From the NCBI RefSeq assembly GCF_027571405.1, contig NZ_CP092968.1, positions 1,054,001-1,118,000 of the forward strand: a DNA stretch of 64,000 nt. The letters are read 5' to 3'. Both the position numbers and the translations under genes were made by a program. Every line of letters starts with the position of its first letter. Position 1 is the first letter of the stretch. Positions 42,372 to 50,920 of the stretch are shown here, piece after piece. The stretch is from Methylocystis parvus OBBP (GTDB taxonomy: Bacteria > Pseudomonadota > Alphaproteobacteria > Rhizobiales > Beijerinckiaceae). Under the pieces are notes generated by a model. The model did no database searches, was not told where the DNA came from, and saw only the letters and a list, made by a program, of their open reading frames with translations.

Positions 42372-43750
42372 GCCTGCCCGCGCAAGAGCTTGCCGCCCGC
42401 CGACATGGCGAGCGACGCCACGAAATCGATCGAGACGGGCGCCTTGTGACGCTCGAGCCGCGCGCGGCAGCTCGCTAGAATTTCATCCTTCACGTCGCGC
42501 TTTCGCTCCGGCGAAACGTCGCTCTCCTTGAGCAGCACTTGCGCGATAATCAAATCGCCCGTGATCGGATTGCGCCGCGCCTTCACGAGCGACATGCGCA
42601 CCGCTTCATGCGCATTGATCACCTGCTCAACCTCTTCCGGGTGAACTTTGAGACCGCCCACATTGATCGTGCCCGCGCGCCGTCCCTTGAAAAGAAAGCG
42701 ATCGCCGACGCGCTCGACGAGATCATCCGTGTCGACGAAACCCTCGGCGTCAGCGAGTTGAAGATCGTCGCGGCCGATATACCGATCCGCTGTCCGCCGC
42801 GATCTCAGTCGCAGCGACCCGTCGATCACCCGCATGTCGACCCCGGGAAGGCCGTCCAGATAAGAGATCGGAAAACCTTCGCGCCCGTCCGCGACCTCAA
42901 AGCCGACGCCCGCTTCCGTAGAGGCGTAAGCGTGAACGATCTTCGCCCGCGGATAGAACGAGGCGAGACTGTCGAGAATGGCTCGATCGGCGATCTCCCC
43001 GGAAAGGCGAAGATAAGCGGGCCCAATGCGCGCCGCCTCCGGATTCATCAGCAAGCGGCGCCAATGCGACGGCGTGCCGGAAAGATGCGTAATCCCTGCC
43101 GACGCCATACGCGACATATGCTCCGCAAGCGTTTCATCGCCTTCGGTCAGGAGCAGCGTGGCGCCGCTCGTCGCGGCGCGCAAAAAGATCTGCATGCCGC
43201 CATAGCGGCGGATGTCGTAGAAAGTCGACCAGACAGGCGCCGCTTCTCCCGCCGCGCGCATGACGGCGCCGAGCAACCCGTCCAGTCGATGCGCGACGAG
43301 CTTCGGCGCGCCCGTCGTCCCTGACGTCGGCAGAACCCATTCGGTCGCGATAGGCGCCGTGCGAGGCGAAGCGTCGAACCTCGAGGGGGAAACCGGAAAG
43401 CGCTGCGCGTCGGCGCCGAAATCTCTCGTTTCGTCGTCGCAAATGATCGCGTCTACGCCCGCTTGCGAAATGACGGAGCCAAGCCGCTCCGGCGTGAAAT
43501 CGGGCGGCGCAATCACCATGCGGGCGGCGACGCCGTCGAGCTCCAGCATGGCGAGCGCGGCGAAGAATTGCGAAGAAACGCCGATAAGAACCGACTTTCC
43601 GGCGAGCGCCGCGCGGCGGCCATCGAGAATCGTGCCCTCGATCGCATCCCGCCACGAAATGCTTCTCGCAGACGCGCAGAGACGCGCCTCGCCCGACGGC
43701 GCCGACGCGCGAGCGAGAAGACGCAGGCTAAGCGGCTGCGACATTTTCAT
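42368..43750 (-). CDS. Class I adenylate-forming acyl/aminoacyl ligase
   Basis: About 460 residues. ANL superfamily: the P-loop LPTSGTTGAPKLVAHR, YASTEAG (A5), the hinge region around GRRAGTINVGGLKVHPEEVE (A8) and a C-terminal AGGKLLR with the catalytic lysine (A10). The N-terminal half is shorter than in ordinary acyl-CoA ligases. It shares a transcript with an acyl carrier protein that it overlaps, so loading of a carboxylic acid on that ACP is the simplest reading. The start is uncertain (43750, 43744, or TTG 43762). Confidence 0.85.
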   Translation of the reverse strand: MKMSQPLSLRLLARASAPSGEARLCASARSISWRDAIEGTILDGRRAALAGKSVLIGVSSQFFAALAMLELDGVAARMVIAPPDFTPERLGSVISQAGVDAIICDDETRDFGADAQRFPVSPSRFDASPRTAPIATEWVLPTSGTTGAPKLVAHRLDGLLGAVMRAAGEAAPVWSTFYDIRRYGGMQIFLRAATSGATLLLTEGDETLAEHMSRMASAGITHLSGTPSHWRRLLMNPEAARIGPAYLRLSGEIADRAILDSLASFYPRAKIVHAYASTEAGVGFEVADGREGFPISYLDGLPGVDMRVIDGSLRLRSRRTADRYIGRDDLQLADAEGFVDTDDLVERVGDRFLFKGRRAGTINVGGLKVHPEEVEQVINAHEAVRMSLVKARRNPITGDLIIAQVLLKESDVSPERKRDVKDEILASCRARLERHKAPVSIDFVASLAMSAGGKLLRGQA

Positions 43751-43976
43751 AGAGCGCGACAAAATCCGCCAATGTCACTGGAAAGTAGACTTCCTCCGAC
43801 GCGGTGAAGGGATCAACGCCGAGCGAATCTTCAAGGCGCGCGACGATGATCGCGAAGCAAAGGGAATCGAGGCCCGAATTTGCGAGCGCGGTGTCGTCGG
43901 CGAGCGGCGCCAGCTTCTTTTGCTGCTCCGCAGCAACCTCTTCCATCACGGAAAGCACTGTTAACCGTATGCTCAT
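43728..43976 (-). CDS. Acyl carrier protein 1
   Basis: 82 residues. Helical, with the phosphopantetheine attachment site in ANSGLDSLCF (Ser38). The motif is DSL as in ACPs and PCPs. It overlaps the start of the adenylating ligase gene, which suggests these two act together. The ATG at 43976 has GAAGAGG upstream; a start six codons earlier lacks one. This carrier is distinct from the second one at 50586, which has GLTSMQ. Confidence 0.85.
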   Translation of the reverse strand: MSIRLTVLSVMEEVAAEQQKKLAPLADDTALANSGLDSLCFAIIVARLEDSLGVDPFTASEEVYFPVTLADFVALYENVAAA

Positions 43977-44086
43977 CGCTACGCGCCTCTTCATTGTCGG
44001 CTAAGAAAGACCTAGCTATTTTTAGCTTCAATCCGCAAGTAAATCGGTCACGAATGGTGAACGTTCGCAACAATGGTTAAGCACAG

Positions 44087-44953
44087 ATGAACCAGGACGT
44101 CACACCGCGAATTCGCTGCAGGATGATCGCCGAGGCGGATGCGCCCGCCCTCGCTCAATTGCTGACGCGCGGATTTCCGGATCGCACGCTGGAATATTGG
44201 CGCCGCGCGATGGAGACGCTTGCGCGCCGCGACGCGCCGGAAGGCTATCCGCGCTTCGGCTATATGCTGGAGCATGAAGGCGCGCCCGTCGGCGTCATTC
44301 TCATGATCTTCACGCGCGTCGGCGACAAGATCCGCTGCAACATTTCGAGCTGGTATGTCGACGAACTTTATCGCGGCTACGCCTCGCTGCTCATCGCCGC
44401 GGCAGTCCGCCACAAGGACGTTACCTATGTCAATATTTCGCCCGCGACGCATACATGGCGCGTCATCGAGGCGCAGGGCTTCCGCCGTTACGCCGACGGG
44501 CAGATGTTGACGATTCCGGCGCTCAGCCGCTGGACCGCCAACGCCCGCGTGCGGCCCTTCGACAAGAAACGCGATTATGGCGACGCGCTGACGGCGCAGG
44601 AGCGTGATCTCCTGACAGCCCATGTCGAACGCGGCTGCATGGCCTTGGTGGTGCACGGCAAGCGAGAAGCGCATCCCTTCGTCTTCCTTCCCAGACGCAT
44701 CCTCAAAGGCCTTTTCCCGACGCTGCAGCTCGTCTATTGCCGCGACATCGCCGATTTCCAGCGCTTCGCCGGTCCGCTCGGAAGAGAGCTGCTGCGGCAG
44801 GGGCATCCGACGGTTCTCGTCGACGCGAGCGAGAAAATCCCGGGACTTTTCGGCAAGTTCTTTCGCGACCGCGGACCGAAATACTTCAAGGGGCCACAGC
44901 GTCCCCGCCTTGGCGACCTCTCTTTCAGCGAGAGCGTTCTCTTCGGACCCTGA
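44087..44953 (+). CDS. GNAT-type acyltransferase
   Basis: 288 residues. The first 150 look like a GNAT domain (RCRMIAEADAPALAQLLTRGF ... SSWYVDELYRGYASLLIAAAV ... VIEAQGFRRYADGQ). The remaining 130 carry a second, weaker GNAT-like part. I cannot name the substrate. The gene is divergent from the ACP operon, with about 110 bases between, and is followed 24 bases later by the ThDP enzyme gene. Proteins of this type transfer acyl groups from ACP or CoA to an amine, which fits the cluster theme (inference). Confidence 0.7.
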   Translation: MNQDVTPRIRCRMIAEADAPALAQLLTRGFPDRTLEYWRRAMETLARRDAPEGYPRFGYMLEHEGAPVGVILMIFTRVGDKIRCNISSWYVDELYRGYASLLIAAAVRHKDVTYVNISPATHTWRVIEAQGFRRYADGQMLTIPALSRWTANARVRPFDKKRDYGDALTAQERDLLTAHVERGCMALVVHGKREAHPFVFLPRRILKGLFPTLQLVYCRDIADFQRFAGPLGRELLRQGHPTVLVDASEKIPGLFGKFFRDRGPKYFKGPQRPRLGDLSFSESVLFGP

Positions 44954-44976
44954 CCTCGAACCCGCCGAGCGCCCAA

Positions 44977-46650
44977 GTGAAAGCCGTGACCGAAATCTCC
45001 GCCGCGCAGGCGCTTGTCGATCAGCTTATCGTCAACGGCGTCGATCACATCTTCTGCGTGCCCGGCGAAAGCTATCTCGCCGTGCTCGACGCCTGCTATG
45101 AGCGCGACGTGAAACTCACCGTCTGCCGCAACGAAGCGGGCGCGGCGATGATGGCCGACGCTTACGGAAAGGCGACCGGCCGTCCCGGCATTTGCTTCGT
45201 CACGCGCGGGCCCGGCGCCGCCAACGCCTTCGCTGGCGTCCACATCGCGCAACATGACTCGACGCCGATGATTTTGTTCATCGGCCAGATCGAACGCACG
45301 AACAGAGAGCGCGGCGCCTTTCAGGAAGTCGATTACCGCGCAATGTTCGGCGGCCAGACGAAATGGACCGCGGAAATCGACGACGGCGCGCGCATGGCCG
45401 AATATGTCTCGCGCGCTTTCCACGTCGCCATGGGCGGCCGCCCGGGACCGGTGGCGCTGGCGCTGCCCAAGGACATGCTTGAAGAGCGCGTCGCGCCCGT
45501 CGCCTGCCCAGCCGCCGCGACCATCGAGACGGCCCCCGGCGCCGAGGCGATGGCGCAACTCGCGCAAATGATCGAAGCGGCCGAGCGTCCGCTTTTCGTC
45601 CTTGGCGGCGCGCGTTGGGACGAGGCCGCGTCGCGCAAGATGATGGAATGGGCGCGCGCCTTCGACATGCCCGTCGCGACGAGCTATCGGCGTCTTCCGC
45701 TCTTCGATCCGCTGCATGACTGCTATGCGGGCGATCTCGGCCTTGCCGCGAATCCGAAACTCGTCGCCCGTGCGAAGGGAAGCGATCTCTTCGTTCTCGT
45801 CGGCGGGCGGCTCGGCGAAATCCCTTCTCAAGGTTACAAGCTCTTCGATATTCCGGCGCCGCAGACCCGCTTCGTCCATGTCTATCCGCAGGCGGAAGAG
45901 TTCGGCCGCGTCTATGCGCCCGCTCTCGCGATCCATGCTTCGCCCAAACCCTTCGTCGATGCGCTGACAAAGCTCGCGGCGCCTTCCGCCATCCGCTGGG
46001 CGAAGGAAACGCGCGCGGCGCATCAGGATTATCTGGATTTCTCCCGCAGCTTCACGCCCTCCGCGGAGGTCGATCTCGCGCAGATCATGATCTGGCTATC
46101 CGACAATCTTCCCGAGGACGCGATCATCTGCAACGGCGCCGGAAATTACGCTTCCTGGATACACCGCTATTTCCGCTTTCGCCGCTACGGCTCTCACTTT
46201 GCGCCGACATCGGCGACCATGGGCTACGGCGTTCCGGCCGCCTGCGCGATCCAGCGCCTCTATCCGCAGCGGCTCGTCGTTTCGCTCAATGGCGATGGCG
46301 ATTTCCTGATGAACGGCCAGGAATTCGCGACGGCGGTTCAATATGATCTGCCGATCGTCGTCGTCGTCTGCGACAACGCCAGCTACGGCACGATCCGCAT
46401 GCATCAGGAGCGCAACTATCCCGCGCGCGTGATCGGCACCGATCTCAAAAATCCCGACTTCGCCGCCTATGCCCGCGCCTTTGGCGGATTCGGCGTCCGC
46501 GTCGAACGCACCGCCGACTTTCCGGAAGCCTTCGCCGCCGCGCGCGCCTCGGGCCGGCCCTCGATCATCCATTTGATGATCGACCCTGATCGCATTTCCC
46601 CCGCCGCCAATCTGTCCGCCATCCGCGCCGACGCGCTCGCACGCGGTTGA
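44977..46650 (+). CDS. Thiamine diphosphate-dependent acetolactate synthase-like enzyme
   Basis: 557 residues. Pyr domain with the catalytic glutamate E53 in CRNEAGAAMMADAYG, the central domain, and the PP domain with the ThDP motif starting GDGDFLMN around residue 439 and ending DNASYGTIRM. It resembles the acetolactate synthase/benzaldehyde lyase-like branch. No regulatory subunit gene (ilvH) is adjacent, unlike the branched-chain operon. A GTG start at 44977 is used; the longer frame back to 44737 overlaps the GNAT gene. It probably makes or cleaves a C-C bond between 2-keto acids or aldehydes as part of the pathway. Confidence 0.85.
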   Translation: MKAVTEISAAQALVDQLIVNGVDHIFCVPGESYLAVLDACYERDVKLTVCRNEAGAAMMADAYGKATGRPGICFVTRGPGAANAFAGVHIAQHDSTPMILFIGQIERTNRERGAFQEVDYRAMFGGQTKWTAEIDDGARMAEYVSRAFHVAMGGRPGPVALALPKDMLEERVAPVACPAAATIETAPGAEAMAQLAQMIEAAERPLFVLGGARWDEAASRKMMEWARAFDMPVATSYRRLPLFDPLHDCYAGDLGLAANPKLVARAKGSDLFVLVGGRLGEIPSQGYKLFDIPAPQTRFVHVYPQAEEFGRVYAPALAIHASPKPFVDALTKLAAPSAIRWAKETRAAHQDYLDFSRSFTPSAEVDLAQIMIWLSDNLPEDAIICNGAGNYASWIHRYFRFRRYGSHFAPTSATMGYGVPAACAIQRLYPQRLVVSLNGDGDFLMNGQEFATAVQYDLPIVVVVCDNASYGTIRMHQERNYPARVIGTDLKNPDFAAYARAFGGFGVRVERTADFPEAFAAARASGRPSIIHLMIDPDRISPAANLSAIRADALARG

Positions 46651-46676
46651 ATAGAATCGCAGAGACGAAAAGTTCT

Positions 46677-46804
46677 AGACGCGCTTCGGTCTTCGAGAGC
46701 GCTCGCTAAGCAAGCTCATCGGCTCGAAAGGCCGCTTCTCGACCCGACGAGTTAGGCCTCATCCTGACGAGCAGGCAAAGCGCGCGTCTCGAAAGAAGAG
46801 GCCG
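46677..46804. repeat. Degenerate family A palindrome doublet
   Basis: The right unit (46754-46802) reads AGGCCTCATCCTGACGAGC and ends CGTCTCGAAAGAAGAGGCC, clearly related to units 2 and 4 near 12 kb. The left part (46677-46730) with AGACGCGCTTCGG is a weaker match to unit 1. It lies between the convergent ThDP and aminotransferase genes. No nuclease gene accompanies it. Confidence 0.65.
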
Positions 46805-46829
46805 CGTTTAGATTTCGCGCCTTCTTCAA

Positions 46830-47726
46830 TCACCCGACCGCACGAAGCGGCGCCCGCGAATGGGCAAAATCCCAATACAGACTGCGCGCGCGCTTATACA
46901 TGAGCCCGGCTTCGAGCGCCCGGTCGTCGATGCGCGACATGGGCGCGACCTTCTGGAAATTGCCTGTCGAGAATATCTCGTCCGCCCTGAGGAAATCGTC
47001 GTAAGACAGCGACGTCTCGACGACCTGCACGCCATCGGCGCGCAGCAGGCCAATGACGCGCTGACGCGTCACGCCGTTCAGAAAGGTTCCGTTCGCCGCC
47101 GGCGTGAAGACAACCCCGTCTTTCGCCATGAAGGCGTTGGAATTCGCGAACTCGGCGATATTGCCGAGCATGTCGCGCATGAGGCAATTGTCGAAGCCGC
47201 GCTTGGCCGCCTCGATCAATGCGCGCGCGCCATTGGCATAGTGACAGCTCGCTTTGGCGCCGACCGGCGCGGTTTCCGCGCTCGGGCGACGGAAAGGCGA
47301 GAGCGTCACGGCGCCGCCCTTTGGCGCAGGCATCAGCGCTTCATAGATGGTCAGGCACCAATTGGTCGAGTTGGGTTCGAAGCGCACGCCTCCGCCCAAC
47401 CCGTCTTCGGCCCAATACATCGGTCTTATGTAGAGCTGCGCGTCGCGAGGAAATTTGCGCAATCCCTCCTCGACGAGCTCCCGCCACTCCTCGACGCTCA
47501 ATGTAGGCTCGAGCAACATCTCGCGCGCCGAATTGTTGACGCGGGCGAGATGGAGATCAAGATCCGGCGTCACGCCCTCAAAGGCGCGCGCCCCGTCGAA
47601 GACCATGGAGCCGAGCCAGGCGCCATGCGTGCGCGGACCGAGGATTGGCGCATTGCCGTCCCGCCATTCGCCCTGGAAGAAAGTCCAGGTTTGCGAGACC
47701 GGGCGAAGCTGAACGGGAGACGCCAT
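46830..47726 (-). CDS. Class IV (branched-chain-type) aminotransferase
   Basis: 298 residues. PLP fold type IV: the Schiff-base lysine is K158 in APVGAKASCHYANG, the glutamate that binds the pyridine nitrogen is in NIAEFANSNAF, and the N-terminal GSMVFDGARAFEGV matches the family's dimer region. Similar to IlvE but more divergent than the housekeeping enzyme. Last gene of the ACAD-ligase-cupin operon. It could supply or amino-transfer the keto acid made by the neighbouring ThDP enzyme. D-amino acid or aminodeoxychorismate lyase activity is possible in this fold. Confidence 0.87.
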   Translation of the reverse strand: MASPVQLRPVSQTWTFFQGEWRDGNAPILGPRTHGAWLGSMVFDGARAFEGVTPDLDLHLARVNNSAREMLLEPTLSVEEWRELVEEGLRKFPRDAQLYIRPMYWAEDGLGGGVRFEPNSTNWCLTIYEALMPAPKGGAVTLSPFRRPSAETAPVGAKASCHYANGARALIEAAKRGFDNCLMRDMLGNIAEFANSNAFMAKDGVVFTPAANGTFLNGVTRQRVIGLLRADGVQVVETSLSYDDFLRADEIFSTGNFQKVAPMSRIDDRALEAGLMYKRARSLYWDFAHSRAPLRAVG

Positions 47727-47738
47727 GATTTTCCCTCG

Positions 47739-48197
47739 CTAAACGCCGTTGAACATCGCGGGAGCCGGCGCCGGAGCCAGTCCCATCATACGGCTGAGCC
47801 TTCTGACGACGCGCGCCGCGAACAGCACAGGCTGAGGCACGGGGTTGCGGCAGAATGCGACTTTGCGGACATAGCTCTCAACGCGCCACGCCGCGTGCGA
47901 GCCCGCGCGGAACAGCGCGTGGTCGCCGGGACCGAGATGATGCTCGACGCCGGAATCGTCGCGAATGACGACCGAGCCTTCCAGGAGATAGACCGTTTCG
48001 TCGATGTCATAATACCAGTTGAAAACGCCCGACGTGCAGTCCCAAAGAAGCGTGGAGGCGCTTCCATCCGCGCTCCGCGAAAGAACGAAGTTGCGCGCGA
48101 CGGGCGCGCCTTCGATCACCCAGGCGGGGTTGATCGGGCAGGCCTGCATCTCGACATTCCTGCCCTGATAGAAAACGATCTTGTCGTCACCGCTCAT
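47739..48197 (-). CDS. Cupin-domain protein
   Basis: 152 residues, one cupin barrel: TSGVFNWYYDIDETVYLLEGSVVIRD is the first half-motif and GPGDHALFRAGSHAAWRVE the second, close to the ureidoglycine aminohydrolase-type cupins. The typical second-motif histidine pattern is present (GSHAAW). A basic C-terminal tail follows. It is 12 bases upstream of the aminotransferase and 30 after the ligase gene. Enzymatic role is not known; a small hydrolase, lyase or binding protein is possible. Confidence 0.75.
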   Translation of the reverse strand: MSGDDKIVFYQGRNVEMQACPINPAWVIEGAPVARNFVLSRSADGSASTLLWDCTSGVFNWYYDIDETVYLLEGSVVIRDDSGVEHHLGPGDHALFRAGSHAAWRVESYVRKVAFCRNPVPQPVLFAARVVRRLSRMMGLAPAPAPAMFNGV

Positions 48198-48227
48198 TGC
48201 TCTTCCCGCCTCTCGCCCGACTTCGGA

Positions 48228-49145
48228 TCACTGCAGTCGAAGGACTTCCAACACCCCGCGCGGCCATTCGTCGACGTGAAGACCATGCGTCGCAAACAGC
48301 GCGATCGTGAGCCGGTCGATCCCGAAGGCGACGCAGCCGGAATGCGACAACTCGCCCGCCTCATCGAATAGCCCCCACGTCTTGCCGAAGTGTTCACGGT
48401 GATAGTTGAAGCTCATGCAAGCCGTCGGTCCGCCCTCGGCGCGAACGGGAATGAGCAATTCGAATTTCAGCGCCTGCTCGATCTGGTTCGCCGCCATCAA
48501 TTGGCCCACGCGACCAAAGAACGGATCGCTGGCGCGATCGAAATGATAGGGAAGCTGCAGCGACTCCGCGATCGCCTGAGCGCGCTGCATCCACGCCTCG
48601 CGGAAGATCGCGATCTGCGCCGGCGCGCCGATGCGCACGAATTCGCGCATACGGAAGGACTGAAGCCTGTCGAGATCCTTCGATGGCTCATGGCGGAAGC
48701 AATCCGCCGCGACGTCGAAGGTCAGCCCCTCTTCGGGAACAGCGCCTCGTTCCGACGCGATGGGGTAAATCGGGTAACAGGCGGCGGGACTCAAGACGAG
48801 GTCGGCGCTCGTCGTCTCGGCGGTCCAGTCCGCCCCCTGCCTCGCCCGTTCGACGGCGGCGTTGACGTCGGCCTCCCCGCCATGCAGCGCGCAGATGCAA
48901 CCGAGAAGCTGAGGAAAGCTGTTCAGATAGCCCTGTTTCTCGAGCTGGCGCAGGCTCATCACCGGCGGAAAGCGAAACGCTTCCGCATCGTCCGGACGAT
49001 GGCGCGAAATCAGACGCTGCAGCGCGTCGACCACGTCCTCATATGCTTGCGTGCGCGCGTAAACGCCGTCGACGCCCATGGGGCGAAACAGATGGTCGAG
49101 GATCGTTTGGTCCGCGACCGGCTTCGTCTGCGTTGCCGTATCCAT
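48228..49145 (-). CDS. Amino acid:[carrier protein] ligase (class II tRNA-synthetase-like)
   Basis: 305 residues. Homologous to the SerRS-like catalytic core without a tRNA-binding domain. Class II features are FRHEPSKDLDRLQSFRMREFVRIG (motif 2) and HSGCVAFGIDRL (motif 3). The zinc ligands known from the Bradyrhizobium enzyme (two Cys and one Glu) are C123, E168 and C271 here. Those enzymes activate glycine or alanine and load them on a small carrier protein instead of tRNA. The partner is probably the carrier protein at 50586. It is a core gene of the cluster; the specific amino acid cannot be read from sequence. Confidence 0.92.
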   Translation of the reverse strand: MDTATQTKPVADQTILDHLFRPMGVDGVYARTQAYEDVVDALQRLISRHRPDDAEAFRFPPVMSLRQLEKQGYLNSFPQLLGCICALHGGEADVNAAVERARQGADWTAETTSADLVLSPAACYPIYPIASERGAVPEEGLTFDVAADCFRHEPSKDLDRLQSFRMREFVRIGAPAQIAIFREAWMQRAQAIAESLQLPYHFDRASDPFFGRVGQLMAANQIEQALKFELLIPVRAEGGPTACMSFNYHREHFGKTWGLFDEAGELSHSGCVAFGIDRLTIALFATHGLHVDEWPRGVLEVLRLQ

Positions 49146-49159
49146 CGCTCTCTACCCTT

Positions 49160-50377
49160 TTATCGCGCCTTCACGATCGTTTCGGGGACGCCGCCGATCA
49201 GGCAGGACGTCGCCACATTGCCGAGGATGCGATTATTGTTGATCATCACCGACGATGAGAGGATGTCGCGGAGCGGACGCGAAATGCTGAACTCGCTGTC
49301 GTTGCGATAGCCTGCGATGCCGCAAGCGTTGAAGGCGAGCATGACGGTTGAGATCGCCATTTCGGAAGCGCTCACCTTCAGGAGATTAAGCGTCGTCTGG
49401 AACGAAATCTCGTCAAGCGCCTCTGGCTCGCCTGCGCGGCTCTGATAATCGGCCGTCGCGGAATCCACCAGGCTCGTCAGATTCATCAGCGACTGCGACG
49501 CCTGCGTCGCATAAGGCGCGCCCGGCGGCAGATTGCCCTTTTGCGCGCGAGACACTTTGCGGATGAAGCCCTGCGCGCGCTCGACGGCGCCGGCCGCGAC
49601 GCCGGCCCAGCACGCCGCCCACAGAATGTGCGTGACCGGCACCATGCTGCGGCGATGGATCTTGTCATAGGCTTCAGGCAACACCTGCTCGGGCTCGCCC
49701 TTCGCCAGAAGCCGGAAACCTTCGCTGCATGTGCCGCGCATGCCCATCACATCCCATTTGGACGTGCGCTCAAGCGTGTAGTCTTCCTTGAAGAAGAGCG
49801 CGAGCACCTGATCGCTGGAAAGCGACTCCGGCGAACGCCGCGCCGTGGTGACGATTGCGTCGGCGGCGGCGCCGTAAGAAACGACCGAAGCGTCGCGATC
49901 GAGGGTGACGCGATCGCCCTCTTGCACAATAGCCGAGGCGCTCGACCGGACATTGGCGCCGTTCCGACCCTCGGTGGTGGAGGAAGCCAGCAGCATTTGC
50001 GCGCCGCCGATGCGACGGAGATAGGACATATGGCGCTCGGTCCCATCCGAATGATTGAGGACGCAAGCGACATTCGCCATGTGCATGGCGTAGATCATCG
50101 CAGTCGACGAACAGACGCGGCCGAGCGCGTAGCAGACCTGCGCCGCATCCGCGACGGAACGATCGTCGCCGCCAAAGGATCGCGGCAGGATCATGCCAAG
50201 CAGGCGCTGCGCCTTCAACTCGTCGAACGCCTCCTGCGGAAAGCGCGCGTCATGATCGACGGCGTTTGCGTATTTCGCCGCCACAGCGACCGCCGCCGAA
50301 ATGCGCGCGCCCAGATCTTCGTCGCGCTTATATTTGTTGCGAGGATCGATCGTCACGAGATTTTCCGCCGTCGACAT
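49160..50377 (-). CDS. Acyl-CoA dehydrogenase-family flavoprotein
   Basis: 405 residues. N-terminal helical domain (VDHDARFPQEAFDELKAQRLLGMILP), beta domain with ASSTTEG and WDVMGMRGTCSEGF, and a C-terminal helical domain ending FSISRPLRDILSSSVMINNNRILGNVA, all typical of the family. It is the first gene of the operon with the amino acid:carrier protein ligase. Dehydrogenases of this family that act on carrier-bound aminoacyl groups occur in other pathways, such as prolyl-PCP oxidation, so aminoacyl-CP oxidation is a reasonable idea. It is not shown here. Confidence 0.88.
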   Translation of the reverse strand: MSTAENLVTIDPRNKYKRDEDLGARISAAVAVAAKYANAVDHDARFPQEAFDELKAQRLLGMILPRSFGGDDRSVADAAQVCYALGRVCSSTAMIYAMHMANVACVLNHSDGTERHMSYLRRIGGAQMLLASSTTEGRNGANVRSSASAIVQEGDRVTLDRDASVVSYGAAADAIVTTARRSPESLSSDQVLALFFKEDYTLERTSKWDVMGMRGTCSEGFRLLAKGEPEQVLPEAYDKIHRRSMVPVTHILWAACWAGVAAGAVERAQGFIRKVSRAQKGNLPPGAPYATQASQSLMNLTSLVDSATADYQSRAGEPEALDEISFQTTLNLLKVSASEMAISTVMLAFNACGIAGYRNDSEFSISRPLRDILSSSVMINNNRILGNVATSCLIGGVPETIVKAR

Positions 50378-50585
50378 TGTGCGCCTCGCCTCATTTGTCG
50401 CTCATTTGCATCGAACGCGAAGTTAGGCCCGCAATATCAAATAATCCATTGATCTTCCGAAAATTGCCGGAGTAAAGGTTAACCATTCCAATTGTAAGCT
50501 TAATCGGCGTCTTTTCTTTACCTGTAGGCGCTACAATTCTAATTGTTGAATCATGTCAAATGTCGCGACACATTGGAGAGAACTC

Positions 50586-50834
50586 GTGGACGCTACGACG
50601 CTTCAGACTTCCGACCGCATCAGCTCGATCGTCGGCCAATTCATTTCGCTCCACGATGATGTGGCGCCCAATCAGGATCTTCAGGAGCTGGGTCTGACGT
50701 CGATGCAGATGGTCAATCTCATGCTGTCGATCGAAGCCGAATTCGATCTGACTATTCCGAGCTCGAAACTCGTGCCGTCGAATTTTCGTTCGATCGAGAA
50801 TATCCAGGCGCTGCTGCGCGATCTCGCGCATTGA
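50586..50834 (+). CDS. Stand-alone aminoacyl carrier protein (probable ligase partner)
   Basis: 82 residues, helical, with GLTSMQMVNLMLSIEAEFDLTIP; Ser39 should carry phosphopantetheine. The sequence around it resembles the carrier proteins known to pair with class II amino acid:CP ligases (GLxSxxxVQLMLxIEExF). A GTG at 50586 with GGAGAG five bases upstream fits better than the ATG at 50553, which has no site. It is transcribed divergently from the ACAD operon and is followed by a terminator, so it can be expressed alone. Confidence 0.88.
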   Translation: MDATTLQTSDRISSIVGQFISLHDDVAPNQDLQELGLTSMQMVNLMLSIEAEFDLTIPSSKLVPSNFRSIENIQALLRDLAH

Positions 50835-50850
50835 ACGCCGCCTTCTGAAA

Positions 50851-50885
50851 AAAACGCTCCGGCGACTGAGCCGGAGCGTTTTCCG
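50851..50885 (+). terminator. Terminator after the carrier protein gene
   Basis: AAAACGCTCCGGC and GCCGGAGCGTTTT form a stem of about 12 bp around GACTGA, with A and T runs on either side. It can serve both convergent genes. Confidence 0.9.
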
Positions 50886-50920
50886 CTTTCGGGCATTTGA
50901 GAGCCTCGCGTTCGTATCCG

